Virus record (IMG/VR): IMGVR_UViG_3300007038_000018
Location: 1 to 21,085 of that record
Reading direction: 5' to 3' (one strand)
Length of the DNA stretch: 21,085 nucleotides
DNA from: a virus
Within the stretch, counting starts at the first letter, position 1. The number at the start of each line of letters is the position of its first letter. Positions 1 to 6,987 of this stretch are shown here, in pieces. The translations under genes were made by a program, and so were the position numbers. Under the pieces are notes generated by a model. The model was not told the DNA's origin. It searched no databases and saw only the letters and a list, made by a program, of their open reading frames with translations.

Positions 1-2
1 AC

Positions 3-185
3 ACGTTCAGCGGCACCACCTGGAACTGGCGAAAAGCCTACGACAAGGACGTCGATCTACCACCGACGTACGCCTCTCGGTATTTCGAGAACATGGAAGG
101 CCCTCCAGCGCCACAGCCTGCGGGCGGCGGCGGGTCGGGAGGCCCTGATAATTCGGCTCTTCGGAGGGACGATGATCGACATTGA
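3..185 (+). CDS. C-terminal end of an unidentified phage protein (partial)
   Basis: The frame entering the window is open to a TGA at 183-185 and encodes 60 residues; its start lies upstream of the window. The first half has G or C at most third codon positions, as in the clear genes downstream, so it reads as genuine coding sequence. It contains an aromatic, charged stretch (TTWNWRKAYDKDV) followed by a Pro/Gly-rich linker and a short basic/acidic tail. I do not recognise a family. Its position just before a possible holin makes a lysis enzyme conceivable, but no catalytic motif is visible. The stop overlaps the next gene by 14 bases. Confidence 0.55.
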   Translation, partial: TFSGTTWNWRKAYDKDVDLPPTYASRYFENMEGPPAPQPAGGGGSGGPDNSALRRDDDRH

Positions 186-411
186 GACAAAAGTAGGCGT
201 GACGGCGTATGCGATTGGCCTGTCGATTGGGGTCTTTGGGGTCGCCGTCTGGTTTGTCGGCGGGTACGGCCTGGGGATGGCCGTGCAGCATTTTGCCGGG
301 GCGCGATTTCCGGTCGGGCCGCTGAGCCTGCCTGTGTATCTGGGTGGTGTAGCGTCGGTCGTTTGCCTGGTGATTGCTGAAGTCCGAAAGTTCACAGCTG
401 AGGCTGACTAA
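172..411 (+). CDS. Small membrane protein with two helices, possible holin
   Basis: This 79-residue protein has two hydrophobic segments, about residues 12-38 and 51-71, joined by a short loop with Arg and Pro. The C-terminus is short and charged (EVRKFTAEAD). Small two-helix membrane proteins beside the packaging genes are often class II holins, which form the inner-membrane lesion that ends infection. The sequence shows only size, topology and position, so the holin role is inference. The start at 172 follows a good ribosome binding site (CGGAGGGACG) and overlaps the end of the preceding gene. A phage membrane protein of another function is equally possible. Confidence 0.7.
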   Translation: MIDIETKVGVTAYAIGLSIGVFGVAVWFVGGYGLGMAVQHFAGARFPVGPLSLPVYLGGVASVVCLVIAEVRKFTAEAD

Positions 412-422
412 CGGAGGTTGTC

Positions 423-596
423 ATGGCTTACAACCGCGAGCGAGCGAATCAGTTTTTTCAGGAGCTGATGGATGACGTGTATGGCCAGCGGCTCAGTCGC
501 CGGTGTGATGTGTGCGACCGCCGTTTGATTACGTATACGGGGTGGTCGCATGCGATGTGCCGATACTGCGACAGGAGACACGAGATCGATGAGTAA
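423..596 (+). CDS. Small zinc-ribbon protein, 57 residues
   Basis: A short open frame follows a GGAGG ribosome binding site at 413-417. The product has an acidic/helical N-terminus (residues 1-22) and then a compact zinc-ribbon pattern: C28-x2-C31, a 14-residue spacer, and C46-x2-C49, flanked by Arg-rich stretches. Four Cys in two CxxC knuckles should bind one zinc ion and may contact nucleic acid. Phage Mu encodes a comparably small zinc-binding protein, the translational activator Com, but similarity beyond size and knuckle pattern is not evident. The gene overlaps the small terminase start by 8 bases. It may assist late gene expression or packaging; its function is not known. Confidence 0.7.
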   Translation: MAYNRERANQFFQELMDDVYGQRLSRRCDVCDRRLITYTGWSHAMCRYCDRRHEIDE

Positions 597-1101
597 CGAG
601 ACATGCCAGGCGACGACGGAAAGCGGGGAGGGGTGCAAGAATCCGGCCCAGGAGGACGGGTATTGTTGGGTTGAGGGGCACGGGTCGCAGAGTGACGGGG
701 ATGACGCTCAGGCGCGCGACCCAAAGTATGATCCCGGCCTGGTCGCCGAGGCGATTCGTCGGGCGGACGGGAACCTGACGCAAGCAGCCGAGCTGGTCGG
801 GTGCCATCGGTTTACCGTCCACCGCTACTGCAACGACTTCGAGCAATGCGCTCAGGCTCGCGACCAGTTTCGCGGCAAGCTCGTCGACAAGGCGCGCAAG
901 ACGATCGGCGACAAGATGGAGAGCGACGACGAGTCGGTCAGTCTGGACGCCGCGAAGTTCGCGGCCCGCCACTACGACCACATCGCCAAGGAGCGAAGCG
1001 ACGTCACCTCCGGGGGCGAGCCGGTCGACGGCGGAGGCGGCGCGGTCGTCGTGCTGCCGGACAACGGGCGTGTCGACACCGAGGGGGCCGGCGATGAGTG
1101 A
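589..1101 (+). CDS. terS: Terminase small subunit with N-terminal zinc motif
   Basis: The 170-residue product would recognise phage DNA and hand it to the large terminase during packaging. Residues 51-84 form a Fis-like helix-turn-helix (AEAIRRADGNLTQAAELVGC then HRFTVHRYC), typical of small terminases. Residues 6-31 hold C6, C16, C26 and H31 in a pattern seen in small zinc-binding domains with C-x-A-T-T-x-S-G-x-x-C-x-N-P. The C-terminal third is acidic and Gly-rich. I chose the ATG at 589, with AGGAG at 573-577 upstream. An in-frame ATG at 550 would add 13 residues but lies inside the zinc-ribbon gene with a weak binding site. The stop overlaps the large terminase start by 8 bases (ATGAGTGA). 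The role rests on the helix-turn-helix and the adjacent large terminase. Confidence 0.8.
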   Translation: MSNETCQATTESGEGCKNPAQEDGYCWVEGHGSQSDGDDAQARDPKYDPGLVAEAIRRADGNLTQAAELVGCHRFTVHRYCNDFEQCAQARDQFRGKLVDKARKTIGDKMESDDESVSLDAAKFAARHYDHIAKERSDVTSGGEPVDGGGGAVVVLPDNGRVDTEGAGDE

Positions 1102-2644
1102 GCTCGTCCGCGATGGCGAAGTGCAGCCCCAGCCGGGGCCTCAGGCGGCGTTCCTCAGCTGTGAGGCCGACGTGGTCTTCTACGGCGGAGCGGCCGGCGG
1201 CGGCAAGACGATCGCCCTGCTGATGGACCCGCTTCGGGGCATCCACAAGCCGGACTTTCGGGGGATTATCTTTCGGCGAGAGTCGACCCAGATCGACACC
1301 GGCGGCGGGCTCAAAGACGAGTCTGAGAAGCTGTACCCGCTGGTCGGCGGCCAGCTGGTCACCAGCCCGCACATCCAGTGGACCTTCCCGTCGGGCGCGC
1401 GCATCGACTTTCGGCACCTGAAGCTCGAGCGCAACGCCAAGGACTACCAGGGGGCCCAATACGACTTCATCGGCTTCGACGAGCTGACCCACTTTCTGGC
1501 CTCGCAGTTTCTGTACCTGGTCGGGCGTAACCGCTCGCGCGCCGAGGGGATTGATCCGTGGGTGCGGGCGACGATGAACCCGGAGCACAACTCGTGGGTC
1601 TACGACTGGGTCAAGCCGTATCTGGACGAGGATGGCTACGCCGATCCCGACAAGGCCGGCGGGGTGCGCCACTACTGGATGGGCGATGACGACCTGCCGG
1701 AGTGGGCCGACGCCGATGACGTCCGGGAGGGCCCCGAAGGTATGCAGATCGCCCCGAAGTCGTTTGCCTTCGTGCCTGCCGACATCTCCGACAACAAAGC
1801 CTTGCTGGAGCGCGATCCCGGCTATCTGGCCAACCTGAAGACCGGGCGGCGCGTCGAGCAGGAGCGGCTTTTAGGGCGGTCCGACAAGATCGGGGGCTGC
1901 TGGACGGCCAAGGATACCGACGGGCTCTTCCAGCATGTCACCCCCCGGATCATCGAAGCGGCGCCGCCGAATGTGCGGTGGGTGCGCTACTGGGACCTGG
2001 CCGACACCGACGAAGAGGACGCGGACAGCAAGACGGCGCAGACGGCCGGGGCGAGCCTTGCGGTGCGCTACCGGCAGTGGAGCGTGTGTCTGCGCGAGGA
2101 CTGCTATTGGTGGAAGGAGGGCCGGGCGAAGGGGTCGTGCCCTGTGTGCGATTTCGCGATCTGGTCGAAGCCGATGCCCATCCTGTACATCGACCACGTC
2201 TGCGCCAGGCGGCTTGAAGGGGGAGCAAAAAAGCGGTGGATTCGGCGGCACGCCAAGTCGGACACCACCGCCATCCCCCAGATATTTGAGCAGGAGGGGG
2301 GCGGGACGGGCAAGGAGGTGATCGGGGACTACAACCGCGACGTCTTGCCCGGCCACACAGTCAAGGGGGACAGCCCGACCGGCGACAAGGCGGATCGGGC
2401 GGGCACCTGGGTGGAGCTTGGCGAGCAGGGGCGGCTGTTTTTCGTGCAGGGCCCGTGGAACAGCGACCTCGAGGATGCGATGCACCGGTTTCCTGACAAG
2501 CCACGCGACCGTATCGACGCCATCTCCGGCGGGTTTGGCGTGGCCAAGAAGCTGGCCAGGCTGCCTGAGTCGGGCTCGTCGGGCACCGTCGTTAAATCCA
2601 CCGCTTCGCAAAAATCTACTGACATCGGTAAATACTTCGGATGA
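1094..2644 (+). CDS. terL: Terminase large subunit (packaging ATPase/nuclease)
   Basis: This 516-residue protein is the motor that pumps and cuts phage DNA. Walker A is GGAAGGGKT at residues 31-39. Walker B is in YDFIGFDE at 123-130, with D129 and the catalytic E130. The RNase H-like nuclease begins at VRYWDLADT (acidic D301) and ends near RDRIDAISGG (472-480), with the usual GDKADRAGTW and FPDKP motifs between. An insertion at about 330-355 carries C332, C337, C349 and C352, which looks like a zinc ribbon between early strands of the nuclease fold. The ATG at 1094 overlaps the small terminase stop; a start at 1070 would add eight residues without a better binding site. It overlaps the portal gene by 4 bases (ATGA). 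Confidence 0.95.
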   Translation: MSELVRDGEVQPQPGPQAAFLSCEADVVFYGGAAGGGKTIALLMDPLRGIHKPDFRGIIFRRESTQIDTGGGLKDESEKLYPLVGGQLVTSPHIQWTFPSGARIDFRHLKLERNAKDYQGAQYDFIGFDELTHFLASQFLYLVGRNRSRAEGIDPWVRATMNPEHNSWVYDWVKPYLDEDGYADPDKAGGVRHYWMGDDDLPEWADADDVREGPEGMQIAPKSFAFVPADISDNKALLERDPGYLANLKTGRRVEQERLLGRSDKIGGCWTAKDTDGLFQHVTPRIIEAAPPNVRWVRYWDLADTDEEDADSKTAQTAGASLAVRYRQWSVCLREDCYWWKEGRAKGSCPVCDFAIWSKPMPILYIDHVCARRLEGGAKKRWIRRHAKSDTTAIPQIFEQEGGGTGKEVIGDYNRDVLPGHTVKGDSPTGDKADRAGTWVELGEQGRLFFVQGPWNSDLEDAMHRFPDKPRDRIDAISGGFGVAKKLARLPESGSSGTVVKSTASQKSTDIGKYFG

Positions 2645-5172
2645 TCCACCGCATCAGACAACGCATTGCTCGTAAGGTCGCCCACAGCCTCAGCAAGCTG
2701 GACCGCCGGCTGAAGGCGTGGGCGGCCAAACACATCCGTGACGAGGCGTCGGGCGGGTCGGTCAGCGACCGGGAGGGGCTTTTGGCGCGCCACGGGATCG
2801 ACCTGCAGGCGAGCGCCGACGAGCTCGACCAGCAGTTCTCGGAGCGCGAGGAGGGCTGTCTGGTGCGGACTTACCCCGAGCGGGTTGTCGCCTCGGAGTC
2901 GGGCCGGCTGAACGTCGACCAGCAGTCGACCAGCGGGGTCGCCTTCCACAACGACCGACCAAACTACGAGGACCGCAACAAGACCTACCAGCCGGTCAAG
3001 GTCCGCGGGCGTGCGACACGGCGGGGCCACGGGCTGTACCATCAGATGTGGCTGACCAGCGCATCGTACCAGCGCGCATGGGGTACGCCCCTTCAGGGGC
3101 TGGTGACCGGGGAGTGGTCGGTCGACCCGCCCGACCTGCAGGACCCGACCCCCGAGCAGCTGGACGCAGCCGAGCGGCGGGCGTCCAAGCTTCAGCGCAA
3201 CCTTCTGCACAACATCGCGGGGGGCTGGAAGCAGTACGTCACCGAGTGGCTGTACGCGCTGGTGGCCGGCTTTGTCGTCCACGAGCCCGTCTATCACGGC
3301 CAAGGGCCCGACGCGGGGCTTCTGGAGAAGCTGTCGTTCATCTATCCGTCATCGGTCGATGGGTGGGTTCTCGACGAGGCCGAGCAGAACCTGCAGGCGG
3401 TCCGCTTTCGGTCCGCCCAGGACGGGGGTCTGTATGTCATCGAGGCGCGGGATCTGCAGATTTACAGCCACCTGCGGATGGGGCTGAACCTGGAAGGGGT
3501 GTCGACCCTGCGGAGTGTGACCGGCTGGATTCAGACCGTCCAGCTGATGCAGCAGCTCGAAAACTTGAGCAAGGAGCGGCTGGGGGTCCCGTGGATTACC
3601 GCCCAGCAAGACGGCGAGTCGATGGGCAACACGGAGGCCGACAAGACCCTTGAGTCGATCTTGCAGGATGCCCGCGCCGAGGAGTCGCCGGTCATCAAAC
3701 TGCCCAACGGGACGACCCTGCAGATGCACTCGGCGGCCGGAAACGAGCCGGACTTTTCGACGCCCAAAGAGTTTGCCATCAAGCAGATCAAGCAGGTGCT
3801 CAACGCCGAGGGGTCCCTGATTGCGGTCAACGACACCGGCGCCTACGCCGCCCGCGAGGAGGCCAGCAAAGACGCCCTGCAGATCTCTGGGTATCTGGCC
3901 GGTCTGCTGTGCGACAACCTCAACGGGGCCGACAACCGCCCGTGCACCGGCGTGCTCAAGTCGACCGAAAAGACCTACTGGGGCGGGCCCATCCAGCCGG
4001 GGCGATACTGTCAGCTGTCGTGGAGCCCGGGCGATGAGCGAAACCCCAAGCGGGCGAGCCGGATCAACGAAGGGCTCAAAAGCGGGGCGCTGACCCCCGG
4101 GCCGGCCGTTGAAGGGGCGTACCGCGAAGAGGTCGGCTTGCCGCTCAGTCAGGACCAGGAGCGGGCGCTGGCCGACGGGCCCGGCGATGACGATTTGGTC
4201 GAGGGGGGCGGCAAGGACGCCGAGGGGGCAGACGACGACCAGCCTCTCGCCAAGCTGGCAGCCTCCGAGCAGGCAGACGCCTTCGAGCTGGTCGCCTCCG
4301 AGTCGCGGCGGCCGGGCGAGCGGGGAATTACCACCGAGCAGATGGTCCAGGCGGGGGCGGTACACCTGCGGGCGGCGGACGTCGACCCCGAGAAGCTGGC
4401 CGACAAGCAAGACCGGCTGGAGGCCCAGCTGGCCCGCCGTCTCGAGCAGGTGGCGACGGCCCACAAGAAGGCGTACCGCGACCGGGTCCGCTCGATGGCT
4501 GAGCAGGCCGACGGGCCGGCGGCGGCGAAGGGTGCGGCCGACCGGGCCAAGCAGGAGGTTCGCAACACGTACCTGCCCCGCTATCAGCGAGAGGCGAGGA
4601 AGGTACTCGAAAAGGCCAAAGACCAGGGCGGCCAGGATCTGATCCGCAGCTACGGCAAGACGATCGGCCAGCAGACGGCCATCCCGACCAGCCGGGACAT
4701 CGCCACGATCATCGACGATGAGGCCGACCAGATTGGCCGGGAGGCCTTCCAACGCCAGCAGGGGCGGTTTGACGAGCGGACCAACGCCATGCTGTCGGGG
4801 GACACCGCCAAGAAGCTCGAGAAGCTCGCCGGGTCGACGTGGGCGGCGATGGCCGGAAAGACCGTCTCCAAGCCGTACAACCTGGGGCGCCAGGCGGTCG
4901 TCGAAAAGACCGCCCAGAAGACCCGGCAGATGAACCCGAGCCGCCCCGTCGAATTGATCGCCGAGCGCTCCTCGGTGCTCGACGGCAAGACGTGCGGGCC
5001 GTGTGAGGATCTAGACGGTGAGCGCGCGATGCTTGGGTCGGACCGCTACGGAGTCATCAGCCCGCCCAACCAGTGCGACGGGGGCGGGCGGTGCCGGTGC
5101 ATCTTTTCATTCATCCTGCCTGACGAGCGCGGGTTTGACGCGGCCGTCGAGGAGATCAAGGCGGCTTCATGA
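2641..5172 (+). CDS. Portal protein fused to a MuF-like minor head domain
   Basis: This 843-residue protein would form the dodecameric portal through which DNA enters and leaves the head. Residues about 95-500 resemble the DUF935 portal family of Mu gp29, including a WSVDPPD strand, a helical segment, then YALVAGFVVHEPVYHG and a long central helix at 295-312. Residues 505-540 are an acidic linker. Residues 560-770 are strongly helical. The last 70 residues carry the MuF/SPP1 gp7 signature: TCGPCEDLDG with C785 and C788, then PPNQC (C812) and RCRC (C818, C820). Portal and MuF proteins are usually separate neighbouring genes; here one open frame covers both, about 300 residues longer than a typical portal. 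Start and stop both show 4-base ATGA overlaps. Confidence 0.85.
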   Translation: MIHRIRQRIARKVAHSLSKLDRRLKAWAAKHIRDEASGGSVSDREGLLARHGIDLQASADELDQQFSEREEGCLVRTYPERVVASESGRLNVDQQSTSGVAFHNDRPNYEDRNKTYQPVKVRGRATRRGHGLYHQMWLTSASYQRAWGTPLQGLVTGEWSVDPPDLQDPTPEQLDAAERRASKLQRNLLHNIAGGWKQYVTEWLYALVAGFVVHEPVYHGQGPDAGLLEKLSFIYPSSVDGWVLDEAEQNLQAVRFRSAQDGGLYVIEARDLQIYSHLRMGLNLEGVSTLRSVTGWIQTVQLMQQLENLSKERLGVPWITAQQDGESMGNTEADKTLESILQDARAEESPVIKLPNGTTLQMHSAAGNEPDFSTPKEFAIKQIKQVLNAEGSLIAVNDTGAYAAREEASKDALQISGYLAGLLCDNLNGADNRPCTGVLKSTEKTYWGGPIQPGRYCQLSWSPGDERNPKRASRINEGLKSGALTPGPAVEGAYREEVGLPLSQDQERALADGPGDDDLVEGGGKDAEGADDDQPLAKLAASEQADAFELVASESRRPGERGITTEQMVQAGAVHLRAADVDPEKLADKQDRLEAQLARRLEQVATAHKKAYRDRVRSMAEQADGPAAAKGAADRAKQEVRNTYLPRYQREARKVLEKAKDQGGQDLIRSYGKTIGQQTAIPTSRDIATIIDDEADQIGREAFQRQQGRFDERTNAMLSGDTAKKLEKLAGSTWAAMAGKTVSKPYNLGRQAVVEKTAQKTRQMNPSRPVELIAERSSVLDGKTCGPCEDLDGERAMLGSDRYGVISPPNQCDGGGRCRCIFSFILPDERGFDAAVEEIKAAS

Positions 5173-5435
5173 CTGACACGGAGCCGACATCCCAGATGGC
5201 CGCCGTCCGGCGGACCCACTGGATCTTGCAGAGGCTGCTGGCGGGGGCGTGTGTGTCGGTGCCAGACGTGTGCGACGAGTTTGGGTGCTCGGCCCGCCAG
5301 GCGCGCCGGTATCTGTACCTTCTCAAGGAGATGTATGCCCTCGAGTCGTTTCGGGCCGAGGGCGGGGGGCGCAAGTACTACACCGTCGACCCGGACCACC
5401 CGATTGACGTGGCCCCCTCGGTGCGGGGCGGATAG
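5169..5435 (+). CDS. Small winged-helix DNA-binding protein in the head operon
   Basis: The 88-residue product has the layout of a single winged helix-turn-helix, as in DeoR/HTH_11-type regulators. A first helix (VRRTHWILQRLLAG) is followed by VSVPDVCDEFGCSARQARRY, where DEFGC-SARQARRYLYLL is the helix-turn-helix. A wing strand pair follows (ALESFRAEGGGRKYYTV). No effector-binding domain is present. The start overlaps the portal stop by 4 bases, so the gene is co-translated with packaging genes. A DNA-binding protein here is unusual. The 96-base gap just downstream holds a perfect 8+8 inverted repeat that could be its operator. A structural role, such as an adaptor, cannot be excluded, since winged-helix folds also occur in virion proteins. 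Confidence 0.75.
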   Translation: MTDTEPTSQMAAVRRTHWILQRLLAGACVSVPDVCDEFGCSARQARRYLYLLKEMYALESFRAEGGGRKYYTVDPDHPIDVAPSVRGG

Positions 5436-5476
5436 GTGGCGGGCGTGTGGGGTCGGGGCTGGTGTCGACCCGGAGC

Positions 5477-5531
5477 GCGGCGCTGTCTACGGTCACAGTT
5501 GAAGCAATGTCTGTGACCCGGAGAGCGCCGC
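5477..5531 (+). promoter_or_regulatory. Nested inverted repeat enclosing the ribosome binding site of the protease/scaffold gene
   Basis: Two nested perfect 8-base stems are visible. The outer pair is GCGGCGCT (5477-5484) with AGCGCCGC (5524-5531). The inner pair is GGTCACAG (5491-5498) with CTGTGACC (5511-5518), with a 12-base loop. The GGAG ribosome binding site (5520-5523) sits in the internal loop between the stems, and the ATG at 5532 follows the outer stem directly. A 9-base direct repeat GACCCGGAG (5467-5475 and 5515-5523) overlaps it. As RNA this could sequester the start site; as DNA the inner dyad could be an operator for the adjacent winged-helix protein. Function is inferred from geometry. 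Confidence 0.6.
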
Positions 5532-6929
5532 ATGTTGTTTGAGTCCTACAAAGACCTGCCCGACGAGATTCGCCAGCGGGCAGACGTCCAGGCCATCCAC
5601 CGGTCGTGGCGCCCCAAGATCGTCGAGCAGGCCAACCGGCTGCACGAGGACGGGGCCGACCGGAGCGAGGCGGTCGACCAGGCCATCCAGGCCGTCGACC
5701 AGAAGGCCGACAAGGCGACTGAGTGGGTCAAGGTCCACACCACCGGACCGATCGAGCAAGACGGACAGGTTGTCGGGGTGACGCAGGGGTATTTTGAGCG
5801 GACTGTCGCCGAGTTTGACCGCTACCAGTCCGACCTCCAGGAGGCGGGGCTGGAGTGGTATCCGGCGGTGACCCGCCCGGTCTTTGGCCCCCACGTCGAC
5901 TCCGGGCGCCGCGACGGGGATGTCATCGCCCTGAAGGCGGCCCCCGACGAGCTGTGGGCCCAGATTGTCTGGAACCCCCACACCTGGACGGAGCGCAAGC
6001 GGGGGCACCTGCGCCAGCTGTCGGTCAACATCGTCCCTGAGCACAACGATCCGCAGCTGATGACCACCTACGGGCCTCACCTTCGTGAGGTCAGCCCGAC
6101 CAATTTTGGCAAGGACAAGTACGCGGGGATTGAGGCGGCGGTCACCAAGCTGACGGCCGCTGAGTGCGCCGACATCGGCCTCGAGGTCGAGGGGGCCGAC
6201 GAGCCTGACGAGGGGTCAGCCGGCGACGAGCCCGACGGCAAGCAGACGCACGACGAGCCCGACGATACGACTTTGACTGCTGCCCAAGACCAAGAGGACA
6301 CCGTGAAGCTGAGCAAGTGGCTGAATACGAAACTCAAGGCGCTGGACAATCTCTCCGAGGGCGGGTCGATGCCCTCCAAGGCCGACGTCGTCGAGCAGCT
6401 GGCCGACCAGGCCGGGGTCGATGTCGCGCAGGTCGAGGCGCTGGCGTCGGGCAAGATTGCCCACCCGACCGACGCGATGGTCGAGGCGCTGAGCGAGATG
6501 TTCGGCGTCGGGGTCGACAAGATCCGGGCGGGCAACCTGTCGACGGGTGAGCCCGACGAGTCCGGCGACGACCCCGAGGAGGGCGAGGGCATGGAGGGGG
6601 CCGGCGACGGGGAGGGGGTGGGCGAGGACAAGGCGCCCGGCATCGCCGCTTCGGAGTCCGGCCCCGACCACAGCGACCAGATCATGGCCAAGCTCGACGA
6701 GCTCGAGCAGCGGGTCGCCCGCCAGGAGCGGGTCGCCCAGAAGAACACCGCCCAGCAGTCCAACCCCGGCGAGCAGCCGCTGGTCGCCGCCGAGGGCGAG
6801 CCGTCCGGCGACGGGCCCGACTGGTCGGATATGTCCGACAAGGAGGCGCTCGACCGGGTCAAAGACGAGACCGAACTGGTCGGCCACGAGGCGGCCAACG
6901 AGGCGCGCCGCCGACAGGGCAAAGCCTGA
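5532..6929 (+). CDS. Prohead protease fused to Cro-like HTH and scaffold region
   Basis: This 465-residue protein probably cleaves the head scaffold during maturation and also supplies scaffold. Residues 65-205 resemble the Mu gpI-like prohead protease family: a VTQGYFERTVAEFDRY helix, H121 in FGPHVDSG, a DVIALKAAPDELWAQIVW strand pair, and S164 in RQLSVN, proposed as catalytic His and Ser. After an acidic linker (220-255), residues 281-333 form a Cro/XRE-like helix-turn-helix (DVVEQLADQAGVDVAQVEAL then GKIAHPTDAMVEALSEMFGV). Then come another acidic segment, a coiled coil (380-405) and a charged C-terminus, as in scaffolds. A GTG at 6303 (V258) with AGAGGA upstream could start a separate scaffold chain. 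The gene's own ribosome binding site lies inside a hairpin. Confidence 0.75.
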   Translation: MLFESYKDLPDEIRQRADVQAIHRSWRPKIVEQANRLHEDGADRSEAVDQAIQAVDQKADKATEWVKVHTTGPIEQDGQVVGVTQGYFERTVAEFDRYQSDLQEAGLEWYPAVTRPVFGPHVDSGRRDGDVIALKAAPDELWAQIVWNPHTWTERKRGHLRQLSVNIVPEHNDPQLMTTYGPHLREVSPTNFGKDKYAGIEAAVTKLTAAECADIGLEVEGADEPDEGSAGDEPDGKQTHDEPDDTTLTAAQDQEDTVKLSKWLNTKLKALDNLSEGGSMPSKADVVEQLADQAGVDVAQVEALASGKIAHPTDAMVEALSEMFGVGVDKIRAGNLSTGEPDESGDDPEEGEGMEGAGDGEGVGEDKAPGIAASESGPDHSDQIMAKLDELEQRVARQERVAQKNTAQQSNPGEQPLVAAEGEPSGDGPDWSDMSDKEALDRVKDETELVGHEAANEARRRQGKA

Positions 6930-6987
6930 CGCAGACGGGACGCAGACGGAGACGAAAAAAGTCGACTGACATGCAAGCGAGGAGACG

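Noticed and set aside
3349-4752. A 467-codon minus-strand frame inside the portal gene
   Set aside because: It mirrors the portal codons and has no binding site or recognisable domain.
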